A DNA stretch of 5,190 bases. Source: Clostridiales bacterium (GTDB taxonomy: Bacteria > Bacillota > Clostridia > Saccharofermentanales > UBA5734). Positions 1 through 4,259 of the stretch are shown in pieces. The stretch lies in contig SLHU01000160.1 in NCBI GenBank assembly GCA_007135995.1, forward strand, positions 1-5,190, in the 5' to 3' direction. The notes under the pieces are model-generated. The model had not been told where the DNA came from, searched no databases, and saw only the letters and a program-made list of their open reading frames with translations. The translations under genes were made by a program, and so were the position numbers. How positions within the stretch are numbered: position 1 is the stretch's first letter; each line of letters begins with the position of its first letter.

Positions 1-36
1 GGAGTGCCTGGTAAAAAACAGTGTGACAGAGGAAGT

Positions 37-261
37 TATGCCGGTTCTGCAGATATGCCGCTTCACTGTCTGCTTGCTGCGGACGAATGCTTATCTCAAA
101 TTGGAGTAAGCGATGCCGGTTCTGCAGATATGCCGCAGCACTGTCCGCTTGCTGCGGGCGAATGCTTATCTCAAAATGGAGTAAGCGATGCCGGTTCTGC
201 AGATATGCCGCAGCACTGTCCGCTTGCTGCGGGCGAATGCTTATCCCAAGTGGAATTCAGG
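37..261. repeat. Three tandem copies of a 75-bp unit
   Basis: Units lie at 37-111, 112-186 and 187-261, each beginning near ATGCCGGTTCTGCAGATATG. Units 2 and 3 are identical over roughly their first 58 bases. Unit 1 differs from unit 2 at about six positions, and unit 3 diverges in its last 15 or so bases. In units 2 and 3 the arms GCCGCAGCA and TGCTGCGGGC (132-140/150-159 and 207-215/225-234) can form a 9-bp stem with one bulged G and a 9-nt loop; unit 1 lacks the left arm. Because 75 is a multiple of 3, several frames stay open through the array, but none has a recognisable start or RBS. The array lies just past the stop of the minus-strand toroid-like gene. I do not recognise the repeat family. 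Confidence 0.92.
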
Positions 262-273
262 AGGCTGCCCCTG
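258..273. other. Short hairpin just past the toroid-like gene stop
   Basis: CAGGAG (258-263) and CCCCTG (268-273) pair through six base pairs, one a G-U type wobble, around the loop GCTG. It lies 12 bases beyond the stop codon of the minus-strand gene. There is no T-run after the stem in the direction of that gene; the T-rich stretch lies before it. It is therefore at best a weak transcript-end structure and not a canonical intrinsic terminator. Confidence 0.3.
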
Positions 274-284
274 AAAAATAACGT

Positions 285-2246
285 TTACATTTTTTCTTCG
301 CGAATCATCTGATCAAAATGAAGATATAATGATGTTTCTCCGCAGAAAAATTGCATGGACTCAGTTTCCCGGGCATTTTGAGCATAGGGTGCGTCATGGC
401 GCATATAGGAAGTATTCACCAGCTGTTTGTCTATGAGAAAATCGCCTCGATAGTTCAGCGCATAAGCGACGCCTTCTGCCTCATAGACCAGCCGGTCTTT
501 GGTGAACGCGGTCGCCTGTCCCTGTATGCGCCGGATAAAATTATCAAATGAACCCTCCTTCATTTTAGTTCCCATCTCAAAGATCCAGAAAACATCTTTG
601 CCCTGCTGGATCAGATCGTCGTCTGTATTTTCCAGATAATATAGAGGACCAGATCCGATGATGCCTACATAGACGTCTTTCATACGGGCAAAAGCATAGC
701 GGTCATTCAGCACTACTTCATCCATCTTGGAAGAAGGGAGATATGCATGTGTGAAGTGAACCAGAGATTTCTCCAGAAATCCTTTTTTATCAGGCAAACG
801 GTAGATGCTCATATGGATATGCCCGTACTGGACGCTGTGGGGAATGCGACCGTATCCAACCCAGTATCCCGGGGAGCCGCTTAAAGAGCCTTCATCTGAA
901 AGCGTTTTCGCCGGATGACTGTGGAATAAGCTGACTTGATCAGAAAGCGTCACTGAGAAGATATGCTGCTGATCTCCATATGTGCCCGGATGATAATGCT
1001 GCGCGGTGGCCATTAAATAGTCCGAGGTGCGGCAGGTGTACGTATTGGCTCTCTGAATGGCTGCCCCGTTGCTGACCGGATCAAGCAAGCGTGAAACCAG
1101 CGTAAGCAGATGAAAGCGTTTAAGCAGCCCGATATTGACCATTTTAAAACCATTCAGAAACTCGTTGGAAAGCAAATTGTTGGCATTGATATAGCGGACT
1201 GTATTATCGATGACCGGATGATTGGAAAACGCTTCCATTGCCCATTGCATCATTATCTGATGTGTATTCATACCGATCAGCTTCTTTGCTTTCAGTTCAT
1301 CGAGATCGAGACCATTGCTGGCTTTGATCACCGCATTCTCTGTGTCTTTTCCAATATTCAGCAGCGCTTCCGGCACCTTGTAGCGATTCATGTATACAAA
1401 ACAAAGATCCATCCCGATTCGTCCGTCAGGAGCCACGGGAAATCCCCAGACATGCTGTATGACCGCTTTCATGGAATTACCGGCGGCTCCGCTTTTTCGG
1501 TTATGTTCGTAAGCTCTGCCGCTGGTGGAGACGAATGTACCCCGATACGATTGAGTCGCGACATCATACAAGAGAAGATCCATGATGATCGCTGCTTTCT
1601 TCACGATTTCATCGTCCCGTGAAAATTCGATCAGATTAGCCAGCGGTGCGACATCCTCGACATAATACACATTGGAGTACCACTCTGTGAATCCATAAAG
1701 CCAGCGCTGTCTGAGCCAGATCAGGATGCGTTCCCGGGCGATTTCCATATGCTCGGCTCCGGTTTTTCCAGTATTGGAAAAGGTTTCTTCCGGATATCGC
1801 TGACCGACCAGATATTCCGCTGCGGCAAAGAGTATCTGATGATTTTCCGACCAGAAGCACATACCGTCTTCACCTGGCTGATCCATCCAATACCGAAAAC
1901 CCAGCAATGTCTCTTTAACCCTCTCATACATGTCTCTGTCCAGACGTTCAGCATGGACATACAAAATACGCAGGACAGGCATGATCCGAAAGTCCGCACA
2001 GTCGTACCGTCCCCAGATGTAGTCACATGCACCTGCCAGCTGTTCAAATGGCACTTCATCCAAGTTGTTTTCGAGTGCGTACAACACCTGGTCGACATGA
2101 TCCGCTATTTTTTCCGATGGTCTGGAAGGCTGCTTCTTTATCTGTTTATTGGATTGGATATCCATATAAACCCATATACCTGCCAAAATCAGGACGATGC
2201 CCATAATCAATACGATAATCAAAACGTATCCCTCATATGGTTTCAT
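285..2246 (-). CDS. Membrane-anchored alpha-helical/beta-rich protein, possible alpha/alpha-toroid carbohydrate-active enzyme, function unknown
   Basis: This 653-residue protein has one hydrophobic segment at residues 7-28, then a linker rich in Lys and Arg. Residues 45-385 look alpha-helical and rich in aromatics, with conserved-looking blocks MCFWSENHQILF (129-140), EWYSNVYYVEDVAPL (188-202) and GRAYEHNR (243-250). Residues 395-645 look beta-rich, including QHYHPGTYGDQQHIF (416-430) and FHSHPA (441-446). A helical toroid followed by a beta-sandwich is the plan of several polysaccharide lyases and six-hairpin glycosidases. That comparison, and E134, N135, H136, Y195, E246 and H248 as candidate active-site residues, are inferences. 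Charges favour the side after the membrane segment (K34, K37, K38, R42), so by the positive-inside rule the large domain could face the cytoplasm. The ATG at 2246 is the first in-frame start after a TAG upstream, but no good Shine-Dalgarno precedes it. An IS-like end begins about 15 bases further upstream, so the native 5' region may have been replaced. The reading frame is intact. Confidence 0.88.
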   Translation of the reverse strand: MKPYEGYVLIIVLIMGIVLILAGIWVYMDIQSNKQIKKQPSRPSEKIADHVDQVLYALENNLDEVPFEQLAGACDYIWGRYDCADFRIMPVLRILYVHAERLDRDMYERVKETLLGFRYWMDQPGEDGMCFWSENHQILFAAAEYLVGQRYPEETFSNTGKTGAEHMEIARERILIWLRQRWLYGFTEWYSNVYYVEDVAPLANLIEFSRDDEIVKKAAIIMDLLLYDVATQSYRGTFVSTSGRAYEHNRKSGAAGNSMKAVIQHVWGFPVAPDGRIGMDLCFVYMNRYKVPEALLNIGKDTENAVIKASNGLDLDELKAKKLIGMNTHQIMMQWAMEAFSNHPVIDNTVRYINANNLLSNEFLNGFKMVNIGLLKRFHLLTLVSRLLDPVSNGAAIQRANTYTCRTSDYLMATAQHYHPGTYGDQQHIFSVTLSDQVSLFHSHPAKTLSDEGSLSGSPGYWVGYGRIPHSVQYGHIHMSIYRLPDKKGFLEKSLVHFTHAYLPSSKMDEVVLNDRYAFARMKDVYVGIIGSGPLYYLENTDDDLIQQGKDVFWIFEMGTKMKEGSFDNFIRRIQGQATAFTKDRLVYEAEGVAYALNYRGDFLIDKQLVNTSYMRHDAPYAQNARETESMQFFCGETSLYLHFDQMIREEKM

Positions 2247-2260
2247 TTGCTTTTGCTGAA

Positions 2261-2308
2261 GTGTCAGCCCAAGTGTCCGTTTAAGCTGGAATTCATTGTC
2301 CGCCTAAG
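2261..2308 (-). mobile_element. Possible IS21-family terminal repeat remnant
   Basis: On the minus strand the motif CTTA-N2-CGGACA occurs twice with a 23-bp period (plus-strand copies TGTCCGTTTAAG at 2274-2285 and TGTCCGCCTAAG at 2297-2308). A GAATTCCAGC stretch lies between them, and a partial third copy (GTGTC) begins at 2261. Multiple spaced CGGACA-type repeats separated by ATTCCAGC-like sequence are, from memory, typical of the ends of IS21-family elements. No istA or istB reading frame is present, so this would be a solitary end or scar. It could instead be an unrelated local duplication. Confidence 0.35.
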
Positions 2309-2345
2309 ACCGACTCTCAATGAAAGCAGAAAACAAAAATTATCA

Positions 2346-2456
2346 TACAATATTTATTGCTCGCGTATGTTGTACCGGATTCAGTGCATCAACGCCTTCT
2401 TCGATGAGATCATCGATGATCTCATCGAAGGCCGAACCACATGAATGATGGCGCAA
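2346..2456 (-). pseudogene. Fragment of a uroporphyrinogen-decarboxylase (URO-D/MtaA-CmuA type) family gene
   Basis: Read on the minus strand between two in-frame TGA codons (2457-2459 and 2343-2345) are 37 codons. They contain HHSCGSAFDEIIDDLIEEG followed by VDALNPVQHT. The H-x-C-G-S motif, then an acidic helix D-L-I-E-x-G-V-D and N-P-V-Q, is characteristic of the URO-D superfamily. In its methyltransferase branch (MtaA, MtbA, CmuA and uncharacterised relatives) the His and Cys lie at the zinc/corrinoid methyl-transfer site. A full member has about 340-400 residues, so nearly everything is missing and there is no start codon or RBS. Upstream of the first TGA the same frame reads CLELTPA, which may be decayed family sequence. 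Similarity seems to end shortly after NPVQHT, about 35 bases from the IS-like repeat. Family identity comes from motif recognition only. Confidence 0.7.
2399..2430. repeat. Perfect 32-bp palindrome
   Basis: CTTCGATGAGATCATC is followed immediately by its exact reverse complement. With a 3-nt bulge the pairing extends to GCC (2394-2396) and GGC (2430-2432). There is no T-run on either side in either direction, so it is not an intrinsic terminator. It lies inside the URO-D-like remnant, and the palindrome is in register with those codons, so both strands encode FDEIIDDLIE. It could be a by-product of that coding sequence, a cruciform or a regulator site. Confidence 0.9.
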
Positions 2457-2523
2457 TCAGGCTGGCGTAAGTTCTAGGCAAGTGTAAATAATTCTGCCTG
2501 TCCTGGCACCTGAGAAACGGCTG

Positions 2524-2910
2524 CTATCTGGCTTCATTGATGGCTGAAACCATAATATCTTCAACTTCCTGAGCGGTCTCAAGCAGCCTTTCATTCCCGG
2601 TCATACCAATCAGCTGAGTAGGCAGGGGCATACCGATATAAACTTGTCCGTCGATATCATAAATCCCGACTTTACAGGGAAGAAAATAGGCCATTTCCAG
2701 ATCTTCTTCCAGTACGTTCTTGGCTTTAACGGGGTTGCATACCTCCAGCAGAATAAAGTTCTTATCGAATTCAACACCCTTGTTTCTTAAAGTCTCCTGA
2801 AAGTTGTGTTCAACCAGAACACCAAACTTATGTCCGGCCAGAGCGTCCTTTAATGCAGCCACTGCTTCTTCAATAGTTTTGTCGGTTTGAACCTTATAAT
2901 TAATATCCAT
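2524..2910 (-). CDS. DUF302 domain protein
   Basis: This 128-residue protein carries essentially one domain, of the DUF302 family (PF03625, COG3439). Supporting blocks are FGVLVEHNFQETLRNKG (about 29-45), FILLEVCNP (52-60), the stretch ending FLPCK (76-80) and YIGMPLPTQLIGM (91-103). The paired C58 (in EVCNP) and C79 (in LPCK) positions are typical of the family. The biochemical role of DUF302 proteins is not established; they are small and soluble, and no signal peptide or membrane segment is seen here. The start is chosen at 2910 because AGGAGG (2917-2922, minus strand) lies six bases upstream. An ATG at 2916 abuts the RBS directly, and the open frame reaching back to 3195 has no family-like sequence and runs through repeats. 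A TATAAT box lies 40 bases upstream. It is transcribed divergently from the SDR gene. Confidence 0.9.
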   Translation of the reverse strand: MDINYKVQTDKTIEEAVAALKDALAGHKFGVLVEHNFQETLRNKGVEFDKNFILLEVCNPVKAKNVLEEDLEMAYFLPCKVGIYDIDGQVYIGMPLPTQLIGMTGNERLLETAQEVEDIMVSAINEAR

Positions 2911-2916
2911 ACTCAT

Positions 2917-2922
2917 CCTCCT
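2917..2922 (-). promoter_or_regulatory. RBS of the DUF302 gene
   Basis: A full AGGAGG Shine-Dalgarno lies six bases before the ATG at 2910. It sits flush against the other in-frame ATG (2916), which decides the start in favour of 2910. Confidence 0.85.
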
Positions 2923-2935
2923 GCGATTGAAATAT

Positions 2936-2970
2936 TGATCATGGATGTGATTATACACCTTATGATCATG
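2936..2970. promoter_or_regulatory. Paired TGATCATG boxes flanking the -10, possible operator
   Basis: TGATCATG occurs at 2936-2943 and again at 2963-2970, 27 bases apart, on either side of the TATAAT box. The palindromic TGATCA cores make the pair both a direct and an inverted repeat (TGATCAT 2936-2942 with ATGATCA 2962-2968). A related TTGATCAT lies at 3094-3101 on the SDR side. Placement around the -10 would suit a repressor, but TGATCA is a common hexamer and no regulator gene is visible in the window. Confidence 0.3.
2950..2955 (-). promoter_or_regulatory. Candidate -10 box (TATAAT) of the DUF302 gene
   Basis: A perfect TATAAT on the minus strand lies 40 bases before the DUF302 start, which would give a 5' leader of roughly 33 bases. 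The only TTGACA-like hexamer nearby (TTGTCA, 2969-2974) is just 13 bases away, too close for a standard sigma-70/sigma-A promoter. The site may therefore be activator-dependent, or may use a poor -35. Confidence 0.45.
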
Positions 2971-2974
2971 ACAA

Positions 2975-3060
2975 CACGTAACAAATCGGGTAAATCGGGT
3001 ACCACGTACCAAATCGGAAGGCAATGCATTGTGGGTTCCACGTACCGAATAGGAAGCAAT
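2975..3060. repeat. GGTNCCACGT repeat cluster (two full units plus a partial)
   Basis: Unit B (2997-3032) begins GGGTACCACGTACCAAATCG. Unit C (3033-3060) begins GGGTTCCACGTACCGAATAG, exactly 36 bases later. A partial unit with CACGTAACAAATCGGG lies at 2975-2990. Unit B contains the near-palindrome GGTAC-CAC-GTACC (2998-3010). A further copy (D) is at 4120-4157, and an inverted core is at 4218-4229. No spacers of unrelated sequence separate the units, so this is not a CRISPR array. The cluster lies between the divergent DUF302 and SDR genes. I do not recognise the family. Confidence 0.8.
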
Positions 3061-3247
3061 CGGCAGCGAAATAATGTACAATCGTAAATGTACTTGATCA
3101 TATCGCTGAGTATCAGTTTGCTGTTGACGATACATATTGAAGGCATAATTTCTGAGGATGAATGTTTTGGCTATATCTTCCAGGATAATCGTCAAACGGC
3201 AGGCTGACAGAACTCAGCGTCCGACTGCAGGAAGCAAACAACGATAA

Positions 3248-3255
3248 GGAAGGAG
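3248..3255 (+). promoter_or_regulatory. Strong Shine-Dalgarno (GGAAGGAG) upstream of the SDR gene
   Basis: This is the best Shine-Dalgarno match before the SDR gene, but it lies 35 bases from the SDR ATG, too far to serve it directly. It is six bases from a GTG at 3262 that opens a 10-codon frame. The SDR ATG itself has only AAGGG (3279-3283), seven bases upstream. Confidence 0.6.
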
Positions 3256-3261
3256 AATATA

Positions 3262-3294
3262 GTGCTTTTGCATTATATAAGGGTAAGCAGATGA
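3262..3294 (+). CDS. Possible 10-residue leader peptide overlapping the SDR start
   Basis: A GTG start with a strong RBS at ideal spacing opens a 10-codon frame encoding MLLHYIRVSR. It ends in TGA at 3292-3294, which overlaps the SDR ATG (3291-3293) as ATGA. That arrangement is typical of translational coupling, in which ribosomes finishing the leader restart on the next gene. The peptide has no run of a single amino acid that would suggest attenuation. It may be chance, since a purine-rich tract before a gene easily resembles an RBS; there is no in-frame SDR start that would use this RBS. Confidence 0.35.
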   Translation: MLLHYIRVSR

Positions 3295-4097
3295 GTGATA
3301 AAGATAAAACCACCGGCAAGGCACAGAAAAAAGTAGCGATTGTGACCGGCGGAACACGCGGCATGGGGTTAGCCATCACCCGATCGCTGGCTCAGGCCGG
3401 CATGTCCGTCCTGGCTGTCTACCGTACCAACAGGGAGGAGGCCGACAAAGCACTTGACAGCTTTGTCAATGACAAACTAGATGTGGCTGTTTTTCAGGCT
3501 GATGTCAGCAGGCAGGAGGAAACAGTCAAGGTGGCTGATTTCGCTGGAAACCGCTGGGGGCAGATCGATATTCTGGTCAACAACGCCGGCGTTTTCGATT
3601 TCTGCTTTCTGGAGGATATGACAGAGGCGTTTTTTGACCATATCAACCAGGTCAACCTGAAAAGCATGATCTTCATGATACAGGCTGTGCTCCCCTGGAT
3701 GAAAAAGCAACGCTATGGACGCATCGTCAACGCGACTTCTATATCGGGCAGCCTGGCTGATGTCGGCCTGATCGCCTATGCCTGTTCTAAAGCCGGCGTC
3801 AATCTCCTTACCCGGGTCAGTTCAGGAGAGCTTGCTCCCTATGGCATAACGGTTAACGCCTATGCACCCGGCATCATTCATACAGATATGACAGACGCCA
3901 TGATACGCGAGCGTGGTGAACAGCAGATCAAGCAGATACCCGCTGGTTATTTCGGGAAATCAGAAGAGGTAGCCGCGCTGGTCCGCTTTCTCTGCTCAGA
4001 CGAGGCTTCATATATCACGGGAGAGATTATCGGGGTTGACGGCGGCATGATGAAAGTGCAAAACCCGTACCGGGCATACACCCGCGCCGCTGAATGA
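3291..4097 (+). CDS. SDR-family NAD(P)-dependent oxidoreductase (FabG-like)
   Basis: This 268-residue classical short-chain dehydrogenase/reductase has a single Rossmann-fold domain and no signal peptide, so it should be cytosolic. All family motifs are present: cofactor loop TGGTRGMG (19-26), D71-V72 for adenine contact, NNAG (97-100), N122, and the catalytic S150, Y163 and K167 in YACSK. The C-terminal YITGEIIGVDGG block (241-252) is also there. R45 after beta-strand 2, with no acidic residue at the strand end, suggests NADPH preference. The sequence resembles 3-oxoacyl-ACP reductase (FabG), but it is not in a fatty-acid operon and many SDRs of this type reduce other ketones, so the substrate is open. 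It is about 20 residues longer than a minimal FabG because of an N-terminal polar stretch and a 16-residue tail after VDGG. Its start has the weak RBS AAGGG and overlaps a possible leader peptide. The VTT gene follows after 162 bases on the same strand. Confidence 0.95.
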   Translation: MSDKDKTTGKAQKKVAIVTGGTRGMGLAITRSLAQAGMSVLAVYRTNREEADKALDSFVNDKLDVAVFQADVSRQEETVKVADFAGNRWGQIDILVNNAGVFDFCFLEDMTEAFFDHINQVNLKSMIFMIQAVLPWMKKQRYGRIVNATSISGSLADVGLIAYACSKAGVNLLTRVSSGELAPYGITVNAYAPGIIHTDMTDAMIRERGEQQIKQIPAGYFGKSEEVAALVRFLCSDEASYITGEIIGVDGGMMKVQNPYRAYTRAAE

Positions 4098-4119
4098 GCA
4101 ACAAAAATGCCTGGGAAGC

Positions 4120-4157
4120 GGGTGCCACGTTCCAAATAGGATGGCTATGTGATAGTG
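4120..4157. repeat. Further GGTNCCACGT repeat copy (unit D)
   Basis: GGGTGCCACGTTCCAAATAG, then GATGGCTATG, aligns with unit B at 2997-3033 with about five mismatches over the first 29 bases, and both end in GTG. It begins 23 bases after the SDR stop, so the repeat is dispersed across at least two spacers of this window. Confidence 0.75.
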
Positions 4158-4173
4158 AGCAGAAGATAACCTG

Positions 4174-4194
4174 ACAGCCGTTGTTACAGGCTGT
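4174..4194 (+). other. Hairpin in the SDR-VTT leader
   Basis: ACAGCC (4174-4179) pairs perfectly with GGCTGT (4189-4194) around a 9-nt loop, and two G-T pairs can extend the stem. No T-run follows, so it is not a terminator. It is likely a structural element of the intercistronic leader. Confidence 0.5.
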
Positions 4195-4201
4195 TGAAAA
4201 G

Positions 4202-4253
4202 CGTTCCTTCCGCCATCGAACGTGGTACCGATGCGGAAATGGCGAAAGGAATG
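4202..4253 (+). promoter_or_regulatory. Candidate translational switch: two mutually exclusive hairpins over the VTT RBS
   Basis: The sequestering hairpin pairs 4204-4216 (TTCCTTCCGCCAT) with 4239-4251 (ATGGCGAAAGGAA): twelve pairs and one C-A mismatch, extendable by G-T and C-G to 4202/4253. It buries the Shine-Dalgarno AAAGGA (4245-4250). The alternative hairpin pairs 4208-4217 with 4230-4238 (GATGCGGAA): nine pairs and one bulged C, with a 12-nt loop, leaving the Shine-Dalgarno free. Both use 4208-4216, so they cannot coexist. The loop 4218-4229 (GAACGTGGTACC) is an inverted copy of the GGTNCCACGT repeat core. Pairings were found by eye. No known riboswitch class is recognised, and ligand or temperature control is speculation. 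Confidence 0.45.
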
Positions 4254-4259
4254 ACAATA

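Larger units (their letters stand above)
2911..3290. other. Divergent intergenic region between the DUF302 and SDR genes
   Basis: This 380-base spacer holds, in order, the DUF302 RBS, its TATAAT box, the TGATCATG boxes and the GGTNCCACGT repeat cluster. Next come a direct repeat AATGTAC (3072-3078 and 3087-3093), a small inverted repeat GCTGA/TCAGC around 3203-3218, and the strong RBS near 3250. I see no convincing SDR promoter: TTGACG (3124-3129) and CATAAT (3144-3149) are only 14 bases apart. Short open frames at 3088-3207 and 3158-3247 have no usable RBS. Confidence 0.7.

Noticed and set aside
4..312. 102-codon open frame through the 75-bp repeats
   Set aside because: The open frame follows from a repeat period divisible by three; other frames are equally open, there is no RBS, and it ends antisense to the toroid-like gene. 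It could be the tail of a gene starting outside, but nothing supports that.
1110..1622. 170-codon plus-strand frame and other long frames inside 285-2246
   Set aside because: They are shadows of the 653-residue minus-strand gene, with no RBS or family-like sequence.
1749..2444. 231-codon plus-strand frame across the gene start and the palindrome
   Set aside because: It is antisense to the toroid-like gene and the URO-D remnant; its protein-like end (FFDEIIDDLIEG) arises because the palindrome encodes the same peptide on both strands.
2457..2523. Intrinsic terminator after the DUF302 gene
   Set aside because: Only 4-5 bp stems (for example TGCC/GGCA, AGGCA/TGCCT) and no T-run.
2975..3060. 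CRISPR array
   Set aside because: The 36-bp periodic units are adjacent and diverged, with no unrelated spacers and no cas genes.
3124..3149. TTGACG ... CATAAT as the SDR promoter
   Set aside because: The spacer is only 14 bases, outside the usual 16-18.
2911..3195. N-terminal extension of the DUF302 reading frame to 3195
   Set aside because: It runs through repeats, has no family-like sequence, and the full AGGAGG at 2917-2922 fits the start at 2910.
3088..3207. 39-codon frame with a hydrophobic N-terminus upstream of the SDR gene
   Set aside because: It resembles a small membrane peptide but has no Shine-Dalgarno and lies among repeats and regulatory sequence.
3158..3247. 29-codon frame beginning MNVLAISSRII, faintly like part of RpiB/LacB isomerases
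   Set aside because: Only a handful of positions match the remembered NVLxxxxRxI pattern; too short and too weak to call a gene remnant.
4218..4236. T-box-like core (TGGTACCG) in the VTT leader
   Set aside because: The 7-base TGGTACC matches the T-box bulge, but the downstream partner needed for the antiterminator helix, a terminator and a recognisable Stem I are absent. The motif is also explained as an inverted copy of the local repeat.
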